A DNA stretch of 64,000 nucleotides from Roseibium aquae (GCF_008711285.1 NZ_VXDC01000014.1:1-64000); one strand, 5' to 3'. Shown: positions 27,555 to 37,535, counted from the stretch's first letter. Notes: generated by a model not told the origin, from the sequence alone. Made by a program: numbers and translations.

Positions 27555-28760
27555 ATGACACAGGCGCGCGACATTGATGCTGTCGAAGACTGGCTGATTG
27601 GCCAGGCTTTGGCGTCTTCTTCTTTGCCGTCGATGTTCGGACAGTTGTGTGACCGTCTAAGAGACGCCGGCCTCAAGATTGACCGCACGGCTCTCGGATG
27701 GTCGACCCTCCACCCGCTTATAGAAGCCGAGATGGCTTTCTGGGAAAGCGGTTTGTCTGTTCATCATGAAACTTACGCCCATAACGAAACCGGCTCGGAT
27801 GCATGGCTCAACAGTCCCATGCGCGCCGCCCTTTTTACCGACGAGAAACTCTTGCGACGGCGGCTCACAGGGACCCCGGAGGATCTCGGCTTTCCAATCC
27901 TGACGCATCTCGCTGGCCTGGGTTACTCGGACTATTTCGTGCTCGCCACAGGGTTTGAAATCCCGGCCTTGCTTGATGAGGGTGAAGAGACTGGCATTTT
28001 AGTCAGTTGGGCAACAAAGGCGCCCGGCGGGTTTTCGAATGAAGACCTTGAGACCATTGCTCACGTTCAGAAACGCTTCGCTCTTGCCGCCAGAGCCAGC
28101 GTGCAAGCGCAGATTACTGAAACGCTTGCACAAACCTATTTGGGCGGAATTGCCGGAAAAAAGGTCCTGGCCGGGCAAATCCGGCGCGGTGACGGAGAGC
28201 GGATCGCCGCGGTCATTTTCTACAGCGATATGCGCCATTCGACAGAAATCGCAGAGGCACTGGGCGCGGATTGCTATATCACGTGGCTGAACAGCTATTT
28301 CGAGGCCACCGCCGGTCCGGTCATAGAATGCGGCGGCGAAATTCTCGATTTCATCGGCGATGCGGTGCTGGCGGTCTTCCCGATCGATGCGGAAGGTTTG
28401 GCAACGGCGGTCGAGCGAGCGCTCAGAGCGTCCGGGGAAGCCCGCCGGCGGATCGCCATGGTGAACGCATCCGGGCTTTCCACTCAGACCCTCAAGGCAG
28501 GCATAGCGCTTTCGGTCGGAGATGTGATGTTCGGCAATATTGGCATTCCCGAGCGGCTGAGCTTTTCCGTCATAGGACAGACCGTCCATGCCGCCGCCCG
28601 GATAGAGGCGCTGACAAAGCAGGTTGGGGTAGACCTCTTGATCACAAAGGAGATCGCGGACCTGCAACCCAAACTGGCCCGCCCCGTTGGCAGCTATCAC
28701 CTGAGCGGTTTTTCTGCCGATCAACCGCTGTTCACACTCGACTTGAGTGACGGAAGCTAA
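27555..28760 (+). CDS. Class III adenylate/guanylate cyclase-like protein with altered active site
   Basis: A 401-residue soluble protein: an N-terminal sensory-like region (about 1-195, possibly GAF-like) and a C-terminal class III cyclase domain (about 215-395). Both metal-binding aspartates are present, D225 in FYSDMRHST and D269 in FIGDAVLAVF, and the transition-state arginine R349 too. Two other key sites differ: the position four residues before D269, usually Lys (adenine recognition), is D265, and the asparagine four residues before R349 is H345 (QTVHAAAR). It may make cyclic nucleotide poorly, use another substrate, or act as a regulator. Follows the GT39 gene by 45 bases. Confidence 0.85.
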   Translation: MTQARDIDAVEDWLIGQALASSSLPSMFGQLCDRLRDAGLKIDRTALGWSTLHPLIEAEMAFWESGLSVHHETYAHNETGSDAWLNSPMRAALFTDEKLLRRRLTGTPEDLGFPILTHLAGLGYSDYFVLATGFEIPALLDEGEETGILVSWATKAPGGFSNEDLETIAHVQKRFALAARASVQAQITETLAQTYLGGIAGKKVLAGQIRRGDGERIAAVIFYSDMRHSTEIAEALGADCYITWLNSYFEATAGPVIECGGEILDFIGDAVLAVFPIDAEGLATAVERALRASGEARRRIAMVNASGLSTQTLKAGIALSVGDVMFGNIGIPERLSFSVIGQTVHAAARIEALTKQVGVDLLITKEIADLQPKLARPVGSYHLSGFSADQPLFTLDLSDGS

Positions 28761-29362
28761 AGGACCTTGACCTTGGTGCCCACCCGAATCTGCTCGTACA
28801 GGTGTTCCACATCCTCGTTGAACATACGGATGCAGCCGGAGGAGACGGCCCGTCCAATACTCCAGTCCTCGTTGGTTCCGTGGATACGATAGAGTGTATT
28901 CCCGAGATAGAGGGCGCGTGCGCCAAGCGGGTTTTCGGGGCCGCCCGGCATATAGGAAGGCAGGTTCCGGCCGTTCTTGCGCTCACGGACAATCATTTCC
29001 TGCGGCGGCGTCCAGCCCGGCCATTTCCGTTTGGCCGTGATCTTTTCAGTGCCCTTCCAGGTAAAGCCTTCCCGGCCGACACCAATGCCGTAACGCATCG
29101 CCTTGCCGTTCTCCTGAACGTGATACAGCCACCGCCGCCTGGTATCGATGACAATGGTTCCCGGCTCCACATTGCTGCGGTAAGTCACCATCTTGCGCTG
29201 ATATTTCTTCCGGGCGATCTCGCTGGCTGCATCCGTCGTCAGCTTATAGGTCTGCCAGGTTCCGGTGCTCGGATCAAAGAACCGGTTTGAAGCTTCCGCC
29301 GGAGCAGCGCCAACCACGGCAACCGCACAGACCAAACCAAGTATCGCCCGCTTCATCTTCAT
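28757..29362 (-). CDS. L,D-transpeptidase (YkuD domain)
   Basis: Exported 201-residue enzyme that makes 3-3 cross-links in peptidoglycan or attaches proteins to it. A signal peptide (MKMKRAILGLVCAVAVVGAA, residues 1-25) precedes a YkuD domain with the catalytic motif IHGTNEDW then SSGCIRM, nucleophile C177. The ATG at 29362 was chosen because it opens the signal peptide; the frame continues upstream without support. Its stop overlaps the stop of the converging cyclase gene. Confidence 0.95.
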   Translation of the reverse strand: MKMKRAILGLVCAVAVVGAAPAEASNRFFDPSTGTWQTYKLTTDAASEIARKKYQRKMVTYRSNVEPGTIVIDTRRRWLYHVQENGKAMRYGIGVGREGFTWKGTEKITAKRKWPGWTPPQEMIVRERKNGRNLPSYMPGGPENPLGARALYLGNTLYRIHGTNEDWSIGRAVSSGCIRMFNEDVEHLYEQIRVGTKVKVL

Positions 29363-29522
29363 CGCCTTCGTTCCCCCATGCAGCTCAAAGCATATGCCAA
29401 CCCGGCTTCGGCACTGGTCAAATTGCGCAAGATTGGTTAACCCGTTCTTAAGACCTCGCCCGGCCACACTCAAGCCGTGGTTTCCCCACAAGGCATTTCA
29501 CTCACCGTTTCCGGAGCCATCC

Positions 29523-30320
29523 ATGACCGAACTTCGCCCCGCCCCTCCGGCCGTTTTGCCGTTCCACGAGCAGCCGGACGAAACCGGGAACAGGGGCGCG
29601 CCAATCGTTCTCCTGCACGGGTTCGGCGGAGACCGGCAAACCTTCATCAACATTCAGACCGCACTTGCCCGGTACCGCCGTTCCATTGCCTTCGATCTGC
29701 CTGGGCATGGCCAGGCGCTCGATTGGCCGCGGATTGGAAATGCGGCCATCGCGGCCAAAGCAGTGCAGCAATCTCTTGAAGCTCTCGGCCTCAGCCGGGT
29801 TCATCTGGTCGGCCATTCGATGGGGGGAGCCGTCGCGGCCCTTGTCGCGCTCCGCACTCCACAGACAGTCGCCAGTCTGACCCTCCTTGCCCCCGGCGGT
29901 TTCGGACCGGAAATCAATGCAAAGCTGCTCAAGCGCTATGCGAGCGCCAGCGATGCGGAGACGCTGGAAATGCTGCTTGAAAATTTCTTCGGCTATGAGT
30001 TCAAGCTTCCGAAATTCCTGGCGGAAGCCGCCGCCGAAAGCCGCAAAAGACCCGGCGCTGTAGCCACTCTGAAAGCGATTGTGGAAGAAATCACGGATGG
30101 CCCGGTCCAGAAAACACTGCCAGTGAAGGATCTTGCGGACCTGCCAATGCCGATCAAGGTGATCTGGGGAACACAAGACCGCGTTCTGCCGACCCGCCAG
30201 GCTCACAAGCTGCCGGGTCAGATCGCGACCCATGTGTTTGACCGGGTCGGACATATGCCGCATCTTGAGGTCCCGGCAGAGGTGGTCCGCCTGATCAAGC
30301 AAAACGCCGCTTCGGAATGA
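29523..30320 (+). CDS. Alpha/beta hydrolase (acetoin-dehydrogenase-E2-like fold group)
   Basis: A 265-residue alpha/beta hydrolase with the oxyanion HGFGGD segment, nucleophile elbow VGHSMGG, acid in WGTQDRVLP and catalytic histidine in DRVGHMPHLE. The sequence resembles the hydrolase half of acetoin-dehydrogenase E2-like proteins but has no lipoyl domain. Substrate unknown. It is divergent from the L,D-transpeptidase gene and converges on the flavoprotein gene. Confidence 0.88.
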   Translation: MTELRPAPPAVLPFHEQPDETGNRGAPIVLLHGFGGDRQTFINIQTALARYRRSIAFDLPGHGQALDWPRIGNAAIAAKAVQQSLEALGLSRVHLVGHSMGGAVAALVALRTPQTVASLTLLAPGGFGPEINAKLLKRYASASDAETLEMLLENFFGYEFKLPKFLAEAAAESRKRPGAVATLKAIVEEITDGPVQKTLPVKDLADLPMPIKVIWGTQDRVLPTRQAHKLPGQIATHVFDRVGHMPHLEVPAEVVRLIKQNAASE

Positions 30321-30347
30321 TCTTGCGGACACACAGTTCCACGGGAA

Positions 30348-31535
30348 TCAGGCGCCCGGCAACAGGTCCTCGCGCCAAGCCTCGCCGATCACACGGCGGG
30401 CCATCATGTGAGACCGCGGCGAATTGATGCTGTCGACAGCAATCAGCTGCCCGTTCTTCAGATAGGCAACATAGAACTTGTGGTCTTCTGGAGACCCGAC
30501 AACCACGGTGTTGTCGTACTCATCCGAGAGCCCGGCAATCTGAAGCTTGATGTCATACTGGTCGGACCAGAACCATGGCAGGGGATCATAGTCGACCTCA
30601 CCGCCGCACAAAGCGGTCGCAACCGCCTTGGCCTGATCGATCGCGTTTTGAACACTCTCCATACGGACGGATCGCCCGTAACGGGCCGAGAAGAAGCGGC
30701 TGCAATCGCCGGCAGCGAAGATGCACTCATCGCTTGTCTGGCCGGCGCCGTCGACGAGAATGCCGTTGTCCGTTTCAAGACCCGCTTCGGCCGCAAGCTC
30801 ATCGTTGGGCTGCGCACCGACCGCAACGAGAATCAGGTCCGACGGGATGGTTTTGCCTGACGACAACAGGACGCCGTCGATACCCTCGGCTGTGCCCTCG
30901 ATTGCATCAACACCGGTATCGAGAAGCAACGTGACGCCTCTGGCCCGGTGCAGACCGGCGAAATAGCTGGATACCTGCGGCGAAACCACCCGTTTCATCG
31001 GCCGGTCCAGCGCCTCCACAACGGTCACCGCCTTGCCCATGCCTTGCGCAACAGCCGCGACCTCGAGCCCAATATAACCGGCTCCAATGATAACGATGGT
31101 CTTGGCAGCCACCATGCGCATGCGGATGGCATCCACATCCACCATGCCACGGAGGGTCATCACACCGGGCAAATCACTTCCGGGCAAGTCCAAGGTGCGG
31201 GATCGTGTTCCGGTGGCAAGAACCAGACGGCCGTAATCAAGCGTATCGCCGTTCGCCAGCCGAATTCTTTTGGCTGCACGATCAATTCCGGTCACGCGCG
31301 TGTCCGGGATCAGATCGATATTGTGGGTCGTGTAGAACGCGGGAGGGCGCAGATACAACGCCTCCGCACCCAGATCTCCGGCTAGGTACTTTTTCGACAA
31401 AGGTGGCCGCTGATAGGGCGGATGGGGCTCCTCACCGATCAGACGGATCGGACCTTCATGACCTTCCGCACGCAAAGACTGGGCAACCTGGGCCCCGGCC
31501 TGGCCCGCGCCGACAATAACGATTGTTTCCTGCAT
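30348..31535 (-). CDS. FAD-dependent ferredoxin/rubredoxin reductase-like oxidoreductase
   Basis: A 395-residue flavoprotein of the putidaredoxin reductase type that passes electrons from NAD(P)H to a small iron-sulfur protein. It starts with the FAD-binding VIVGAGQAGAQVAQSL, has a conserved PPYQRPPLSK stretch, a second nucleotide motif IIGAGYIGLEVAA for NAD(P)H, and the C-terminal FAD motif CIFAAGDCS. The C-terminal reductase domain ends in WREDLLPGA. Alternative in-frame ATGs at 31544 and 31559 are possible. No ferredoxin or P450 gene is adjacent, so the partner is unknown. Confidence 0.93.
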   Translation of the reverse strand: MQETIVIVGAGQAGAQVAQSLRAEGHEGPIRLIGEEPHPPYQRPPLSKKYLAGDLGAEALYLRPPAFYTTHNIDLIPDTRVTGIDRAAKRIRLANGDTLDYGRLVLATGTRSRTLDLPGSDLPGVMTLRGMVDVDAIRMRMVAAKTIVIIGAGYIGLEVAAVAQGMGKAVTVVEALDRPMKRVVSPQVSSYFAGLHRARGVTLLLDTGVDAIEGTAEGIDGVLLSSGKTIPSDLILVAVGAQPNDELAAEAGLETDNGILVDGAGQTSDECIFAAGDCSRFFSARYGRSVRMESVQNAIDQAKAVATALCGGEVDYDPLPWFWSDQYDIKLQIAGLSDEYDNTVVVGSPEDHKFYVAYLKNGQLIAVDSINSPRSHMMARRVIGEAWREDLLPGA

Positions 31536-31684
31536 TCCTGACATGCCTGCTTCGGTCATTGATGGAATGCGTTGCGTAGCATAGGGCCGCGGTTTTTTCC
31601 AAACGATCAAGCCGCAGGCGCGTCACCACACCACGGCGGCGGCCCGCGACATGCCCTTCAGCGCTTGGTCCAGTTTCCGCCGGT

Positions 31685-33691
31685 TCAAGCAGCCCGCACA
31701 TCCGCGAGAAATTCGGAGATTTCCTGACGGATGACCCGGCCCTGTTCGGCGAGTGAATTGGCGAGTTGTTCCACCTGATCCCCGGTTGCCCGGGCATGGT
31801 GGGCGGCCGAGCCGACCGCGGACATGCGGGTTGCACCTTCCCGGGATTTCTCGGAGGCATGGCTGACATTTTCCGCAATCACCCGGACCGCGTTTTCCTG
31901 ATTTTCGACGGCGCTGGCCACACTTGACGCCAGGCCCTCCATTTCGGAAATGATTTCGCTGACCTGCTCGATGGCAACAACGGCATCGCTGGTCGATCCT
32001 TGAATGGATTCGACCTGGGACGCGATTTCTTCGGTCGCTTTCGAGGTTTGTTCAGCCAATTGCTTCACCTCCGCCGCTACCACCGCGAACCCCTTTCCGG
32101 CTTCTCCGGCGCGGGCGGCCTCGATTGTCGCATTGAGCGCCAGAAGGTTGGTCTGGTTCGCGATATCCCGGATCAATCCCATGACCTCACCAATGCGATC
32201 GGCTGCCGCCGACAGCGTTTGCATGGTCTCAAACGTCCCGCTCGCGCTTTCGACCGCTTTTTGCGCAACCGATGTCGACTTTGTCGCCTGGCTCGAAATC
32301 TGATTGATCGAGGCGGCCAATTCATCCGTCGATTGGCTCGCCCGGGCCACATTCTCAGTGGCCACCTGTGCTGCGGCTCCCGCGCTCGCGGCCTCGTTCG
32401 ACACGTCGTCGGACGCGGTTTCCATGGACCTGGACGTCTCCAGCAAATTTTCGGTCGCTGTATCGAGATTGCCCAGCGCAGCTGCCACGGTTGCCTCGAA
32501 ACCGGCGATCAGATGCTCCAAACGATCCACGCGCTCATCCCGCTTGCGGTTCTCTTCTTGCTGCGAAGCAGCCAGATGTCGCCGTTCAATGGCATTGTCG
32601 CGAAAGACCTGCACGCTCCTTGCCATGGCCGCGATTTCCGTTCGTCCGCCAGACGCTGGCAGGTCGACTTCCGTTTCGCCGGATGCCAATTTCTCCATAG
32701 CCTGACGAAGCCGGGCAAGCGGGCCGGAAATCGATCCGCCGATCACAACAGCAAACCCGGTCAGGACAACGAGCAAACCCGCAATCAGACTGCCAACAAT
32801 GGCCGTCGAGACCGATCGCGCGGCGGCCAACTCATCCCCGGCCACAATCTCGCTCTGCCGAACAGCTTCGTTTAACGCATTGATATGTGGAGGGATCAAG
32901 GCGAACAGGTCTTCAAGCAAAACCAGACTGTCGCCGAACTCGGCAAGCGCCTGCGTGTAGTCGTCGAAGGTCGCCCGGTAGCTGGTCATGTTCTGCGCGA
33001 TTTCATCCTTGATCGCATTTTGTATATAGGCTTTTCCAAGAAGTTCCTCGAAGCTGGCAAATACCGTATCGAACGCCTCCTTGGCCTCTGGAGTGCGGTT
33101 GAGCGTGTATTCTTTTTCGGAAAGCTGAACAGCCAGAATGGCCCGGGCCAGCTTCTCGAAATCAGGTCCGCCACCGAACTTCAACTCCTCTTGCAACCGG
33201 TCCTGCACCGCCCCCGACAATTCGTCCAGCTGCTTGCGCAGGCCACTTTGGGAGGTGTAGCCGATCCGGTTCTGCAGCGTGTCGAGCATCTCGAACGCCC
33301 CCTGCGTACCCTCAAGCGTATCGCGAACATCGGCGATTTCAGCGGACAAGCCGGCGGCCGCCGGCTTTTGCCCGATTTCGGCCAGCACTTCTTTCGCGTT
33401 GGCAAGAGTGGAATTGAACTCGGCAAATAGATCCGCGCCAGGCCTCGATAAATAGGCCTTTTCGATAACCCGCATGTCATTTGCGCGCGCCGTCAAATCC
33501 GCGACATCATGAGCCATCATGGCGCTCGCTTCAAAGCTGCGGAACGCTGTGCCGACCGCGTTCTGGCTCCACCAGAACACCAACCCCATGACGATCAGCC
33601 CGAATGCGGTCAAGACGCTCAAGCACAAGATCCGGGCCCTGACGGTCAGGTTTCCCAGAAAACCGGCACCGGTGAAGGAAGGTGTGCGCAT
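31685..33691 (-). CDS. Methyl-accepting chemotaxis protein with large periplasmic helical sensor
   Basis: A 668-residue transmembrane chemoreceptor. TM1 is at about residues 20-42, TM2 at about 297-322. The 250-residue periplasmic part is all-helical, of the size of a helical bimodular (HBM) sensor, which in characterised members binds organic acids or similar small ligands. A HAMP domain follows, then a second helical segment and the signalling domain with the conserved hairpin [20 protein letters not shown]. No C-terminal CheR/CheB pentapeptide is present. It stands alone, with no che genes nearby. Ligand unknown. Confidence 0.95.
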   Translation of the reverse strand: MRTPSFTGAGFLGNLTVRARILCLSVLTAFGLIVMGLVFWWSQNAVGTAFRSFEASAMMAHDVADLTARANDMRVIEKAYLSRPGADLFAEFNSTLANAKEVLAEIGQKPAAAGLSAEIADVRDTLEGTQGAFEMLDTLQNRIGYTSQSGLRKQLDELSGAVQDRLQEELKFGGGPDFEKLARAILAVQLSEKEYTLNRTPEAKEAFDTVFASFEELLGKAYIQNAIKDEIAQNMTSYRATFDDYTQALAEFGDSLVLLEDLFALIPPHINALNEAVRQSEIVAGDELAAARSVSTAIVGSLIAGLLVVLTGFAVVIGGSISGPLARLRQAMEKLASGETEVDLPASGGRTEIAAMARSVQVFRDNAIERRHLAASQQEENRKRDERVDRLEHLIAGFEATVAAALGNLDTATENLLETSRSMETASDDVSNEAASAGAAAQVATENVARASQSTDELAASINQISSQATKSTSVAQKAVESASGTFETMQTLSAAADRIGEVMGLIRDIANQTNLLALNATIEAARAGEAGKGFAVVAAEVKQLAEQTSKATEEIASQVESIQGSTSDAVVAIEQVSEIISEMEGLASSVASAVENQENAVRVIAENVSHASEKSREGATRMSAVGSAAHHARATGDQVEQLANSLAEQGRVIRQEISEFLADVRAA

Positions 33692-33741
33692 CGATCGCCT
33701 GCTCCGCTGTCGCTTTGAACGTTACTTTGGACAAGTTGGCG

Positions 33742-33754
33742 TTTAACCGTTAAA
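33742..33754. promoter_or_regulatory. Palindrome TTTAACCGTTAAA in a divergent promoter region
   Basis: A perfect 13-base palindrome (TTTAAC-C-GTTAAA) lies 50 bases upstream of the chemoreceptor start and 83 bases upstream of the EamA start. It could be an operator. A related TTTAACCGTCAAA occurs upstream of the MarR gene near 54700. AT-rich palindromes this short can arise by chance. Confidence 0.25.
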
Positions 33755-33836
33755 GAAGTGCTCCTGTTCAAGCTCCAGCCAGCAGATTTCACTGCGAAAC
33801 CGCACCTGATTATAGGTGGTGCAAATCCAACCCTAA

Positions 33837-34739
33837 TTGAATGCAGGCCATTTCTTGCGCCCCTTTCTAGTCAGCTCCGCACCCTTCCTATTCGTTCTCC
33901 TGTGGTCCACCGGCTTCATTGGCTCGAAACTCGGCGCCCCCTATGCCGACCCCATGGTGTTTCTCAGTGTCCGCTTCCTGGCGGTCCTGCCGTGTCTTGT
34001 CCTGATCGGTCTGTTTCTGGGCGCGCGCTGGCCGAAGGACGGGGTGGCCATCGGCCATTGTATTGTTACCGGAATGCTCGTGCACGGCATCTATCTGGGC
34101 GGCATTTTTTGGGCAATCGACCAGGGAATGCCGGCAGGCGCCAGTGCGATTGTGGTCGGCTTGCAGCCTGTGTTGAGCGCGGTCACAGCCGCAGCGCTGT
34201 TGAGCGAGCAGATCCGGCCGAAACACTGGGCCGGTTTGGTGCTTGGCGGGCTTGGACTGGTTCTCGTTCTTGGACCCAAACTTCAGACCGCGGGATCGGG
34301 CATAGGTCCGGCGACCATCGGGGCCGCCTTCATCGCCGTTCTGGCCATCAGCATCGGCACCGTCTACCAGAAGCGTTTCGTCCCCAATACGGATTTGCTT
34401 GCCGCGACCTTCTGGCAATATATCGGAGCACTCGCGGTCACGCTGCCCCTGTCGGCGGCCGAAAGCTGGACGATCGAATGGTCGGGACAGTTTCTCTTTG
34501 CCCTGGGATGGCTCGTTGCCGTTCTGTCAATCGGGGCAATCCTGCTGCTTATGTTGCTTATCCGGCAAGGGGCGGTTTCACAGGTTGCCTCGCTGTTCTA
34601 CCTCGTGCCGGTCGCCACAGCGATCGAGAGCTACTTCCTGTTCGGCGAAGTGCTGATGCCCATCCAGATCGCAGGCATGGCGCTGGTGGTCGGCGCGGTC
34701 CTGATCATCCGGAGCCGCCTGTTCGAAACACCGAATTAG
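33837..34739 (+). CDS. EamA/DMT family transporter
   Basis: Integral membrane protein of about 300 residues with ten predicted helices in two EamA repeats (about residues 10-135 and 150-295), a metabolite exporter fold of unknown substrate. The frame has no ATG in a plausible place: the candidates are TTG at 33837 and TTG at 33852; the second has AGG at a good distance. The conserved WSTGFIGSKLGAP and WAIDQGMPAGASAIV stretches place it in the common alphaproteobacterial subgroup. Confidence 0.87.
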   Translation: MNAGHFLRPFLVSSAPFLFVLLWSTGFIGSKLGAPYADPMVFLSVRFLAVLPCLVLIGLFLGARWPKDGVAIGHCIVTGMLVHGIYLGGIFWAIDQGMPAGASAIVVGLQPVLSAVTAAALLSEQIRPKHWAGLVLGGLGLVLVLGPKLQTAGSGIGPATIGAAFIAVLAISIGTVYQKRFVPNTDLLAATFWQYIGALAVTLPLSAAESWTIEWSGQFLFALGWLVAVLSIGAILLLMLLIRQGAVSQVASLFYLVPVATAIESYFLFGEVLMPIQIAGMALVVGAVLIIRSRLFETPN

Positions 34740-34784
34740 CGGCTGCGGTCCTTTTCACCGGCCCTGCAGCAAGGACAAGCCGCT
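34738..34784. terminator. Hairpin between converging EamA and YihY genes
   Basis: AGCGGCT (34738-34744) with GTCCTT (34748-34753) pairs with AAGGAC (34771-34776) and AGCCGCT (34778-34784), a 13-bp stem with a small internal loop. It overlaps the EamA stop. No T-run. A probable shared 3'-end structure for the two converging genes. Confidence 0.45.
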
Positions 34785-34825
34785 CCCCGCCGGACGTTCG
34801 CCATGGATCCCGCCTCAGGCCCCTC

Positions 34826-35680
34826 TCATCGGGCAGGCTCGGGTTTGCGTTGCCGCACCAAAGCGGCATTCAATTCACCACCGAGAATGAAAGCCGCGGA
34901 ACAGATATAGAGGAAGACCAATGCCGACATGATGCCGGCCAAGCCCCCATAGGTGGTCACATAATTAGCAAAACTGGCGAGGTATGCGCCAAAAGCCGAT
35001 CCAGCCGCCATCCACATGACAAGGGTCGCCAGCACGCCGGGAACAAGTTCGAAAAAAGACCGCCGCCCAATCGGCAAGGCCCAATGGGCCACGAACAAGC
35101 CGATGGTTACCAGCGAACCGGCAACCACGTACCGGGCGACGCCGATCGACAGCAGGAAGTTTTCGACACTTGGCATCCACTGCGTCAGCGCCCTGATCGC
35201 GAGCGGCGCGAGGACGACCAGAAACGTGAAACCGATCATGACGATGGCGCCAAGAATGACAAGGCCGAGCGACTGCAAGCGCAGGAAAATGAAATTCCGC
35301 GTCTCATTCTGCCGATAAGCGCGGTTCAAAGCGGTGCGCAGCGCTTCGACGCCATTCGAAGCGAACCAGAGCGCGGCAAGAACACCAAACGTGAGAATGT
35401 CCCCGCGCGGTTCGGTCAGAACGCGCTGAACCTCGTTGACCACGGGCTGCGCGACGTTCTGGGGCCAGGTGTCAAAAAGAAGGCTCGAAGCCTGATCGGC
35501 CGCATTGTGGAGCCCCATGAAACCCGCCAGAGCCGCGATGAAAATCAGCAGCGGAAACAAGGCCAAAAGGCCTGACAGAGCGACATGGGAGGCCATGGCG
35601 AACCCGTCATCGCGGCTGAAATGGCCGACCGCATCCGATAGAACACGATACGCACCCGACTTGAAAAGCATCTGTAACAT
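34826..35680 (-). CDS. YihY/virulence factor BrkB family membrane protein
   Basis: A 284-residue inner-membrane protein with six or so predicted helices, of the family often misnamed ribonuclease BN. The family hallmark ASHVALSGLLALFPLLIFI and the later YGGLAGIMSALVFLYICS segment are present. Function of the family is not settled. The ATG at 35680 was preferred; a TTG at 35716 would add 12 residues. Confidence 0.9.
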   Translation of the reverse strand: MLQMLFKSGAYRVLSDAVGHFSRDDGFAMASHVALSGLLALFPLLIFIAALAGFMGLHNAADQASSLLFDTWPQNVAQPVVNEVQRVLTEPRGDILTFGVLAALWFASNGVEALRTALNRAYRQNETRNFIFLRLQSLGLVILGAIVMIGFTFLVVLAPLAIRALTQWMPSVENFLLSIGVARYVVAGSLVTIGLFVAHWALPIGRRSFFELVPGVLATLVMWMAAGSAFGAYLASFANYVTTYGGLAGIMSALVFLYICSAAFILGGELNAALVRQRKPEPAR

Positions 35681-35846
35681 GATCTTGTTGTGGCGGTTCC
35701 AGCGTAACAACGTCAAGCCGGCAGGCCATGAGGCAACTCATCATCCCAAAGGCTTATAAATGCGGGCTCGACATCGGAGCTACCGCGGCGCAACATAGCT
35801 ACCCAAACAGCGATAAGAAAGAAACATTCGAAAACGGAGAGCCTGA

Positions 35847-37535
35847 ATGTCAAGTGCAGTGATGCCTGTCCCGGATCCCGGTCATTCCTTTCTCGACATG
35901 ACGGAGCGTGCCGTCGGGAGCCTTGACGCCCTTGTCGATACCGCAGCGCGGAAAATTCGCGAAAACGTCTCTGCCGACGGTCGCATTTCGTCCAGCGCGC
36001 TGGAGCGGGAGCAGCGGGCCACGCATGGCCTGGCTTGGCTGGCCACTTATGCGGAAGCACTGCGTCAGATGCACGGGTATGCGGTCCGGTTGAGCGAGGC
36101 GGGTGCGTTCGGCGAGCTTGAAGAACTTCTGGTCCGGCTCAGTTTCTCCGAATACCTGTCCCAGACCTTCGGCGGCATACCGATGAACCAGGGGGAATTC
36201 GTCCGCCCCGCGGATCTCGGCCTATCTGCGGCCGATTGCGCAAAGGCCCGCACGAACGACGTTGAAGAACTGATCGCGACGGGCAACACGACCGAAATCC
36301 GGAACCGGATCACAGATCTCATTCGCCACAAAGCTGGTGAATCCGTGTTTGGCGCGACGGGGCTGGACGACACAATGGAGCAGATCCGCAATGAAATGCG
36401 GCGCTTTTCGGAGGACAAGGTTACCCCCTACGCCCACGAGTGGCATTTGAAAAACGACTACATCCCGCTCGATGTGATCGCTCAAATGGCCGAACTTGGC
36501 GTTTTCGGACTGACCATCCCGGAGGAATACGGCGGGCTTGGCCTCGGAAAGGAGGCAATGTGTGTCGTGTCGGAAGAATTGTCCCGGGCCTATATCGGCG
36601 TCGGATCGCTCGGGACCAGGTCGGAAATCGCGGCGGAACTGATCTTGTGCGGGGGCACGGAAGACCAAAAGCAGAAATGGCTTCCCAGAATTGCCTCCGG
36701 CGAGATCCTCCCGACCGCCGTCTTTACGGAACCGAACACCGGCTCCGACCTGGCATCTCTCAGAACCCGTGCCGTGAAGGACGGGGACGTTTGGAAGGTG
36801 AATGGCAACAAGACGTGGATCACCCATCCCGTTCGGGCTGACGTGATGACCCTCCTGGCCCGGACCAATCCCGACGAACCGGGTTACAAGGGCCTGTCCA
36901 TGTTCCTCGCGGAAAAACCACGCGGATCGGATGAGGACCCGTTCCCCGCGCCGGGCATGACCGGCGGCGAGATCGAGGTTCTGGGCTATCGCGGCATGAA
37001 GGAATACGAGATTGCTTTCGACGATTTCGAAGTCAGCGCTGAGAATCTTCTCGGCCAAGTCGAAGGCCAAGGCTTCAAGCAGCTGATGCAGACTTTCGAG
37101 GGCGCCCGGATCCAGACCGCTGCCCGGGCGATCGGGGTGGCCCAGTCCGCGCTTGATATCGGGTTGAAATACGCCGAGGACCGCGTTCAGTTCGGCAAAC
37201 CGCTCATCGCTTTCCCCCGCGTATCCGACAAGCTTGCCATCATGGCTGCGGAAACCATGGTCGCCCGGCAGCTGACCTATTTCTCCGCATGGGAAAAGGA
37301 TTCTGGCCGCCGCTGCGATCTGGAGGCCGGCATGGCCAAGTTGCTGGGGGCCCGCGTTGCCTGGGCGGCGGCCGACAATGCGCTGCAGATCCACGGTGGC
37401 AATGGGTTTGCGCTCGAATATGCGATCTCCCGCATCCTGTGCGACGCCCGCATTTTGAACATTTTCGAAGGCGCTGCGGAAATCCAGGCGCAGGTGATCG
37501 CGCGCAGGCTGCTTGAGACACGCGGGCTTGACTGA
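35847..37535 (+). CDS. mcd: (2S)-methylsuccinyl-CoA dehydrogenase
   Basis: FAD enzyme oxidising methylsuccinyl-CoA to mesaconyl-CoA in the ethylmalonyl-CoA pathway for acetyl-CoA assimilation. At 562 residues it is much longer than ordinary acyl-CoA dehydrogenases; the extra 165 residues at the N-terminus (with HGLAWLATYAEALRQMHGY) are characteristic of Mcd. The catalytic part has TAVFTEPNTGSDLASLRT, GNKTWITHPVRADVMTLL and the C-terminal LQIHGGNGFALEYAISR. GGAGAGCCTGA precedes the ATG. The gene is on its own; other pathway genes are not in the window. Recognition is by the N-terminal extension and strong overall resemblance to the Rhodobacter enzyme. Confidence 0.92.
   Translation: MSSAVMPVPDPGHSFLDMTERAVGSLDALVDTAARKIRENVSADGRISSSALEREQRATHGLAWLATYAEALRQMHGYAVRLSEAGAFGELEELLVRLSFSEYLSQTFGGIPMNQGEFVRPADLGLSAADCAKARTNDVEELIATGNTTEIRNRITDLIRHKAGESVFGATGLDDTMEQIRNEMRRFSEDKVTPYAHEWHLKNDYIPLDVIAQMAELGVFGLTIPEEYGGLGLGKEAMCVVSEELSRAYIGVGSLGTRSEIAAELILCGGTEDQKQKWLPRIASGEILPTAVFTEPNTGSDLASLRTRAVKDGDVWKVNGNKTWITHPVRADVMTLLARTNPDEPGYKGLSMFLAEKPRGSDEDPFPAPGMTGGEIEVLGYRGMKEYEIAFDDFEVSAENLLGQVEGQGFKQLMQTFEGARIQTAARAIGVAQSALDIGLKYAEDRVQFGKPLIAFPRVSDKLAIMAAETMVARQLTYFSAWEKDSGRRCDLEAGMAKLLGARVAWAAADNALQIHGGNGFALEYAISRILCDARILNIFEGAAEIQAQVIARRLLETRGLD

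Noticed and set aside
33758-35575. A 605-codon plus-strand open frame
   Set aside because: It overlaps the EamA gene in another frame and the YihY gene antisense. Its product is Arg/Pro/Gly-rich without a domain.
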